Shown here piece by piece: positions 57,701 through 64,000 of a DNA stretch of 64,000 nt; the stretch's first letter is position 1; every line of letters starts with the position of its first letter. Under the pieces are notes generated by a model. That model worked only from the letters and a program-made list of their open reading frames with translations. It did not search any database and was not told the DNA's origin. Source of the stretch: Cocos nucifera (taxonomy: Eukaryota > Streptophyta > Magnoliopsida > Arecales > Arecaceae); contig QRFJ01000295.1 of assembly GCA_006176705.1 (NCBI GenBank), positions 1 to 64,000 of the forward strand, given 5' to 3'. Both the position numbers and the translations under genes were made by a program.

Positions 57701-60700
57701 CTTGGTGATGTTCAAATAAACAAACTGTAGGCCCACAAAACTCTTATTTGGACCCAGATTAAGCAGAGAAGACCTGACTAGGTCTATACTCTACTTCTGA
57801 TAGGCTTGAACCAAATAGAGTAACCATACTTCTCATGTTAGAATAACAAAAAAGTTGCAATGAAACATTGCTAGTCTCCTGTACTAGAATTCTGCTGGAT
57901 CGAGAAAAACTCTGGTATGATTTATGGACAGGTGGTTTTGTAACATTTTACTTATTTCACCATATTCACAACCATTAAAACCTCCTTTCTAACAAGCAAA
58001 AGGCATGTGCGATGCACATGAGGTGAGAAAAGAGGAGAGGGGAAAGAACATAGGGAAAGGAAGGGAAAGAGATATGATAAGCAGTTACCAACTTACCATG
58101 GTTCGGACTTGGAATGTTTTGTCTTCTTTTCTTTTCTTTTTTGGAGAGCATCAAACTTGGAATTTTTTTCGTCTTGGAGGAGGGAGTGATTCATGTTTGA
58201 GAATGTCCAGATGTCAAGTCTTGGTTTTTTTAACTAATAAAAGAGGAGAGTGGAATTTCTAATTTTTCAGAATTAAGTTTTGTTTTTTCTCTCCTTTTCC
58301 ATTGTAGTGGAGAGAGATAATGATCCATCCTATTCTATTAGTTTATATGTTTTAGCCTGATTTTCTTGAAATTTTAACTAATTCTTTGATAAGTTCATCT
58401 GAAATGGAGCATGTTATTGACTGATTTATTGAATTTTTTTTCTTATTTAACTACAAATTTGGGAAAAAAATTGCAGCCATGGTCGTAGTTTTGTGATATA
58501 ATTGTAAATTTTGGTATAGATTTGCTTACAATGTTCATGTTTAACATTTTCTCTGTTTGCAGAGTTACAGCCGAGATCTTTTTCTTTTTCTCTACTTTCT
58601 TCTCATCATAGTCTCAGCAATGACCTCTTTTAAAATCCACCAAGACAAGTCGCCGTTCTCTGGAAAATCCATACTTTATCTAAACAGGCATCAGACTGAG
58701 GAATGGAAGGGATGGATGCAGGTCAGTTTCTCTCTATTATCAATTGTGTTACGTGGTGAACTTAACTTTTTTGTCAATTGTACCAGGATATTCATTTAGA
58801 AAGTTGATGCCTCTATGGAAATTTATCCCACCAATTGATTTTATAATCTTTCCCATGTCTGAGAAGAGGTTTATTTCATAGTCTGCATTTTTTAAAATGG
58901 GTGCATGCACAATAAAGGCAGGAAATGAGCTTTTAAAATGCACCTGATGTTCTTATGGACATGCCCCAGTAGCTCCAATGAGGGTTTTCCTCTGGGAAAC
59001 AGGAAATATGGAAAAACTTGCGGGAACAGCGAAAAACATTTTTGCAACACGTTTCATGTCTTTTCTATGCTTTTGCAAGCTTTGCACTTCTGTTGCATTC
59101 CCTTTATGTATTAGAAAATGCAAGGGGAAAACACATTGTTATGGCTACCACCCCAGCAATCACTGTTTGTTCCTCATGAATATTTAGTTTTTTATTGTTT
59201 CAAAATGTCTAGACTATTTAGCAAGCTGATGTGTAATTCAGGCAATTTTGGTTGCTTGTATATTTATTTATTTTTTTGGTAATCAGCATTTGAATGATTG
59301 CATTCCCATTATGTTGATAAACTTTGTTTCATTACCTTACGACTTTGCATAGTCCTTTCTACTTTTTAGTGAGATATGCAGAATATTCTTTATTTGCTTG
59401 GAGATGCAATATGTATTACAAACAATCTACACGTGAAATAAATAACTTACAAATCAGTTTATCGGCTCTGTGATGTTGCCAGCAACAGTTGCTAGAAAAG
59501 TTGCTGGCGGAGGCATTAAACCTAAATCAAGCATACTCTGGACCTGATTTAAGAGCCAGTCAGGTCAGAGTATTGAATTGAGTTATTTATGCCTACCTAG
59601 GCCATGTCAGCTCAAATGATAATAAAAAAATATCTGCCGGGATGTAAGCCAAGTTATTTAGTTTATGGCCTGGTCAAACAGACGTTATCTAGTCTTTGTT
59701 TTAGCCTCAGTTGACCTCCTCCAATAATGAAAGGGCTGTTTCTAGGCTGGTCCATATCTGATATTGACTATCCCAGGTCCAGGACCATGCCAGACTTCAA
59801 TGAACACAATCAGTTTGTAGTTTGGCCTTTGTAGAGATTAATGGCAATAATGCCATTCAGCTTTACTCCTTTGCTTCAGGCGTGCTGCTTGAGAGAGAAA
59901 ATTGGTGCAAAAGAAGATTTATTGTGGGTAATTTGTATTTATTATTGCTATCATGACCTTCTACATGATTTTTTTGTCATGGCATTAAAAATGGCCTATG
60001 TATGGAGGTATTTTTGCAGGAGAAACATAATGTTGTTGTGATGAGCTATGAATTGTCATAACTCTAACCAATATACGAAAAATTCCTAGGCATTAGAGAT
60101 GTGTTAGGTTGGAGTCTTAACCAAGTACATAGTAGACCGCCTCTCTGGTCCGTGTAGTCTTTTCCAAGTGAAGACTTTCAGTTGAGGATAAGCAAGTAGT
60201 CCTTTCTGTATGGTGGTTGCACTTTGGTCAATAGGCTGCCCTTCCACCAGGCAGCTCTCACTCTAGCATTTTTTTCCCTGGTCGTCCTTTCCATAAGTCT
60301 TCCCGTCCATGATCCGAACACCTTGCATGGGGCTGGCTTTGATACCTAACGTTTATGCTCTAATCAATACATTAGAAACATTAAGGTGTTAGAGATGCGT
60401 TGGGCTTGGCTCTGAACCAGGTATATGCCATAAAATTGCTCCAGGATGCATCATTACATGAACTCTTCATCTTGGAGGGCCTTTTTATTTCTCCATTTTC
60501 TTGCAGTAGAAAATGTGTAAGATAATTTCAAGGTCCACTCATTAATCATTATTTGTTTTCCTCCTAATTTTCCTAGAACCATAATGTACAACTTTGTCTA
60601 AATTTTCTAGCTCTCTGAACTGAACTAGCCCACCTGATATGACTTAGTTGCCTCAGTTGTTTGATATATGAATTGAACTCAACCATCCTTTCCTTTTTCA

Positions 60701-63700
60701 GGTACTGTTTTTGATGTACCACTACTTCAATGCAAAAGAGATATACAATGCAATTCGTGTTTTTATTGCTGCATATGTGTGGATGACTGGATTTGGGAAT
60801 TTCTCATATTATTATGTCCGGAAAGATTTCAGCCTGGCCCGATTTGCTCAGGTGACATATGTCAACTATTACTTTCCCCCTTGCATTGGTGATGGGGCCT
60901 GGTACTGTTGTTGGTTATTTCCTTTCCTATTAGAATAGCATGCTGCTAACAATTTCTAACTGTATTCAACAGATGATGTGGCGCCTTAATTTATTTGTGG
61001 CATTTTGCTGTATTGTCCTTAACAATGAGTACATGCTGTATTACATCTGCCCCATGCACACTCTTTTCACCCTTATGGTTTATTGTGCACTTGGAATTCT
61101 AAACAAATACAATGAGCTCGGATCAGTGATTGCAGTGAAAATAGCTGCCTGCTTTTTGGTTGTTATTCTGATCTGGGAGGTTCCGAAAGTCTTTGATATA
61201 GTTTGGAGCCCACTAGCATTCCTTTTAGGTCAGTACTCTCTAAAGTTCCCCCCCTGATCTTTTGACTTTCTCCACTTGTTTCTTCTAAAAGATGAATAAG
61301 GTTCTTAAGCCAGTCATATCCAGGTTACGGTGATCCAGATCCTTCAAAACCAAAATATCCTCGTTTGCATGAATGGCACTTCCGATCGGGACTTGATCGC
61401 TATATTTGGATTGTGGGAATGATATATGCCTATTATCATCCAACTGTAAGTTTAGTGCACTTATGAATTTCTTATTGTCCAAAAAAATCATTTTACTAGC
61501 CAATGGTTGTTTCTGTTTAGAATGTGTCTGATGTGCTGTTTATGTGTTTCTTCATTCTTATTCAATTTATACATTATAGACAATATAACTTGGAAATAGG
61601 TTTTATACATATAATTCCAGGGTATGAGTGATTTATTAGATCTATTCTCTAAAGGAACTAGCATTCACTGCAGAACTTGCTTCAGCAGTGTTAAAAAGCT
61701 GGGCAGGTTGATACCCATTCAACCTGTCATGATAAAGCTTATTGCATGTCAGGTTATACCTGAATCTAGTTTTCTGTAAAATACATCTGAACCATTGATC
61801 CAAGTGGTTCAACCATGTGAACCAAATGGATCAGAGATCTGCACAGGAGTGCTTGTTCAGATCCACCTGATTCAATTCTAAATTGTTAGTGACTAGAGTT
61901 TTTAACCCCACACACCACACAAACTTGACAGATAGAAAAAAGGCCAGACTGGTAGAGTGGAGCATGTTTGCCATTGGCCCAACTCTCTTCCTCTTGTTCG
62001 TGTTCACTGGTTGAGGCAGTGGGGCCTGGACCTTAAAACCAGGTCAATGGCTGAGCTACCATAAGATCAAAGATCTGAGGTGTTCTACTGGGGAAAAAGA
62101 GACTTGCTTAGGGTAATATTGGTGGGAGGATCTGATCTGTAAAATTGCAGTCAACTGGCAGTTTAACTGGTAATCTTTGACCTAGCCATCAATATAGGTT
62201 GCTGTCCAAGTTGGTTAAACTAGTGTCTTAAGTATTTTCGTGTCAAGGCTCAGGGTGGTTGTGCTGAGACCTTCATAAAGATGCAGCCTGGGTTACTGGA
62301 TCATTCTTTGTGCTTCGACTCCTTTGGATTGTATAAGCATGTTGTCATTGATGCCCCCCAAAACATTCACCCAACCCCGTATACCCAAATCAAATAAGAA
62401 TTTTTGCCAAAAAAAAAAAAAAAAGAAGATGACAATACTAGGAGTGGTGATTATTTCGTATTATTCTCATCTAACTAGTCTGGCTACCAAAAAAAGGTTG
62501 AAATAGTTGCCAGTTTTTTGTTCTTTCATTATTGATGTGAGTTAATGGGTGGATCATTTCAAATCATGAAATTAAACAATGGTTTCGACATGTTCACCTC
62601 AATGATCCTCTTTTTTCATATTGCATTTATCTGCTTGGTTGTATCTTCTTTGTTTGTGACATCCAGCCAAACTTTTAGTGTGCTTTCTGCTACAGGTTGA
62701 GAGGTGGATGGAGAAACTTGAAGAAGCTGAAACAAGGACGAGAATATCAATCAAGACATGTGTTGTGACAGTTTCACTAGCGGTAACTTTCATAAATTAT
62801 TATGCATTTGTGTTGCTCATGAGTTAATGCGTCCAACCTTTTACTTTTGGTCTCAACTCTCAAGTAAGTTGTCTTATCTAATTCAGATTGGATATCTATG
62901 GTATGAGCATATTTACAAGCTGGACAAGATAACATACAACAAGTATCATCCTTATACATCTTGGATCCCAATAACGTATGCACCTCTCTGATGTATCATG
63001 CATTTTTAGATTGCTAACACTTGATGCTAGCTTCTGATGCATTTTTTTTTTTTGTCTGTACCGTTGTATATAGTGTCTACATCTGCTTGAGGAACTGCAC
63101 ACAACAGTTTCGGAGCTGCTCTCTGACCCTCTTCGCGTGAGTTACATTTGTCATGTTTCAATAAATTGTAACCATATTTGGACCAGCTCTTTGCAACCAC
63201 TACATTTTGGAAATTTGTCCTATGCATGTCCTTAATTAACCTTGCCATTAATTTATCAGGTGGCTTGGAAAGATAACATTAGAGACTTACATATCCCAGA
63301 TCCACATCTGGCTTAGGTATGCCCAGTTATCCTACTTTGTTGAACAATTCCGCAAAGTGCTTGAGCAAATCTATGTATGCTTTCTCATGGATTATCAACT
63401 GATTGTAAGCTTTTTCCTTCCTCGCTGGAAATTTGTTTTTGATTTTGCAGATCCGGAGTGCCTAACGGGCAACCTCGATATCTGTTGTCCCTCGTGCCAA
63501 ATTACCCATTGCTGAATTTCATGCTCACGACTGCCATATATGTAGCGGTCTGTGAATGATAATATGAAACATGGTGTAGGAAGTGGTAAATTCAAGTCGA
63601 GAATGAAAGAAAATGTGACCATGTCTTCTTATGCAGGTTTCACACAGAATATTTGAATTGACAAACACACTGAAGATGGCTTTTGTGCCAAGTAGAGACA

Positions 63701-63922
63701 ACAAGCGCCTTATGAATAACATGATTGCGGCGGTTGCTATTTCGGTCATCTTATATTCCTTGTCCTTTGTTTTCATAAACGTTCCAAATATGCTGGTATG
63801 ATATCCTCGCTGTTGATATTTCTGGAAAAAAAAAAAAAAAAAAAAAAGGGTATCTCACCCTATTTTTGTCAAGTGCTCCTTGTCATTTGTTTACTTTTTT
63901 TTCTAATCACGTGCAGGTATGA
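54734..63922 (+). CDS. RWA: REDUCED WALL ACETYLATION protein (Cas1p-type, RWA)
   Basis: Sixteen exons: 54734-54766, 55332-55423, 55746-55883, 55991-56047, 56135-56207, 58563-58721, 60702-60851, 60973-61228, 61324-61445, 62696-62782, 62887-62975, 63074-63136, 63260-63316, 63451-63547, 63637-63795 and 63917-63922. All junctions are GT-AG, phases agree, and the product is 545 residues, normal for the family. It is a Golgi multi-pass protein (about ten hydrophobic segments, e.g. VSFLLGFIPVFVAWIYSE, LFLFLYFLLIIVSA, IAACFLVVILIWEV, MIAAVAISVILYSLSFVFI) that supplies acetyl groups for O-acetylation of xylan, pectin and xyloglucan by TBL enzymes. Family hallmarks: [75 protein letters not shown] and WLGKITLETYISQIHIWLRS. 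Like plant RWAs, it lacks the N-terminal esterase-like domain of fungal Cas1p. The 5' leader contains TTAGGGTTTTT, a reverse telo-box. Which of the RWA paralogues it corresponds to is not decided. Confidence 0.95.
60050..60445 (-). mobile_element. TRIM-like mini LTR retroelement relic
   Basis: Two diverged direct repeats at about 60055-60135 and 60350-60430 share CTCTAA(C/T)CAATA, TTAGAGATG(T/C)GTT and TTAACCAAGTA/TGAACCAGGTA-like text. Immediately inside the right copy, the minus strand reads TAGGTATCAAAGCC, close to the tRNA-Met primer site TGGTATCAGAGCC. About 210 non-coding bases separate the repeats. Small LTRs, a primer site and no coding are the marks of a TRIM. Located in RWA intron 6. 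Confidence 0.4.
61935..62065 (-). mobile_element. tRNA-derived SINE-like segment
   Basis: Minus strand: TATGGTAGCTCAGCCATTG resembles an RNA polymerase III A box, followed by GACCTGGTTTTAAGGTCCAG, which folds like an anticodon arm. The segment runs to a T-rich end (CCTTTTTTCTATC) near 61937. Located in RWA intron 9. No target duplication identified. Confidence 0.3.
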
Positions 63923-64000
63923 GGATTTTATATTTAGATGGAGCCAACAACTTTGTCAGACGTGGCACGTGCAGATGAAATGGTACTTTCAATATCCTGT

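Overview
The window reads as nuclear DNA of a flowering plant, most likely a monocot and plausibly a palm. The genes have GT-AG introns, their first exons are much richer in G and C than later exons, and the proteins are plant-specific families (two PPR proteins, a PSPG-box glycosyltransferase, a plastid NFU protein, an Agenet histone reader, a wall-acetylation protein). Long AT-rich intergenic tracts and several kinds of transposon debris surround them. The palm assignment is inference. I found no bacterial, organellar or viral gene set, and no operon-like or defence-like system.

Left part (1-4.7 kb): transposon debris. A tandem array of about 23 hairpin-forming units leads into a polypurine tract and a 3' LTR (1096-2018), then a related older LTR end (2019-2361), then a solo LTR (2362-4703) flanked by a 5-bp target duplication. 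5-34 kb: an intronless UDP-glycosyltransferase (minus, 5006-6382), an E-class PPR protein (minus, start ATG at 14703), and a three-exon plastid NFU1 iron-sulfur scaffold gene (minus, 22989-25579). Between them lie AT-rich DNA, a CACTA end, LTR remains, microsatellites, a GC-rich tandem island, a stack of Helitron-like 5' ends (25.7-26.6 kb), a PPR pseudogene (32.5-32.9 kb) and a degenerate array of CGGCAAAT/ATTTGCCG inverted motifs (33.2-34.4 kb).

35-46 kb: a plus-strand gene with six Agenet domains arranged as three tandem cassettes, exactly one cassette per exon, like the heterochromatin reader ADCP1/AGDP1. It converges on a 668-residue intronless P-class PPR gene (minus, 48629-50635). 54.7-63.9 kb: a REDUCED WALL ACETYLATION (RWA) gene, for which I could place sixteen exons giving an unbroken 545-residue protein. 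Its introns carry a TRIM-like mini retroelement relic and a tRNA-derived SINE-like segment.

The genes serve separate jobs: specialised metabolite glycosylation, organelle RNA processing, plastid Fe-S assembly, chromatin reading and Golgi polysaccharide acetylation. Nothing suggests they form one pathway. The most checkable points are the predicted RNA target of the second PPR protein, the one-cassette-per-exon Agenet gene with a degenerate middle cassette, the triple NAG acceptor and the splicing-independent stop codon in RWA, the solo LTR with its target duplication, and two near-identical micro-insertions each bracketed by 13-bp direct repeats.
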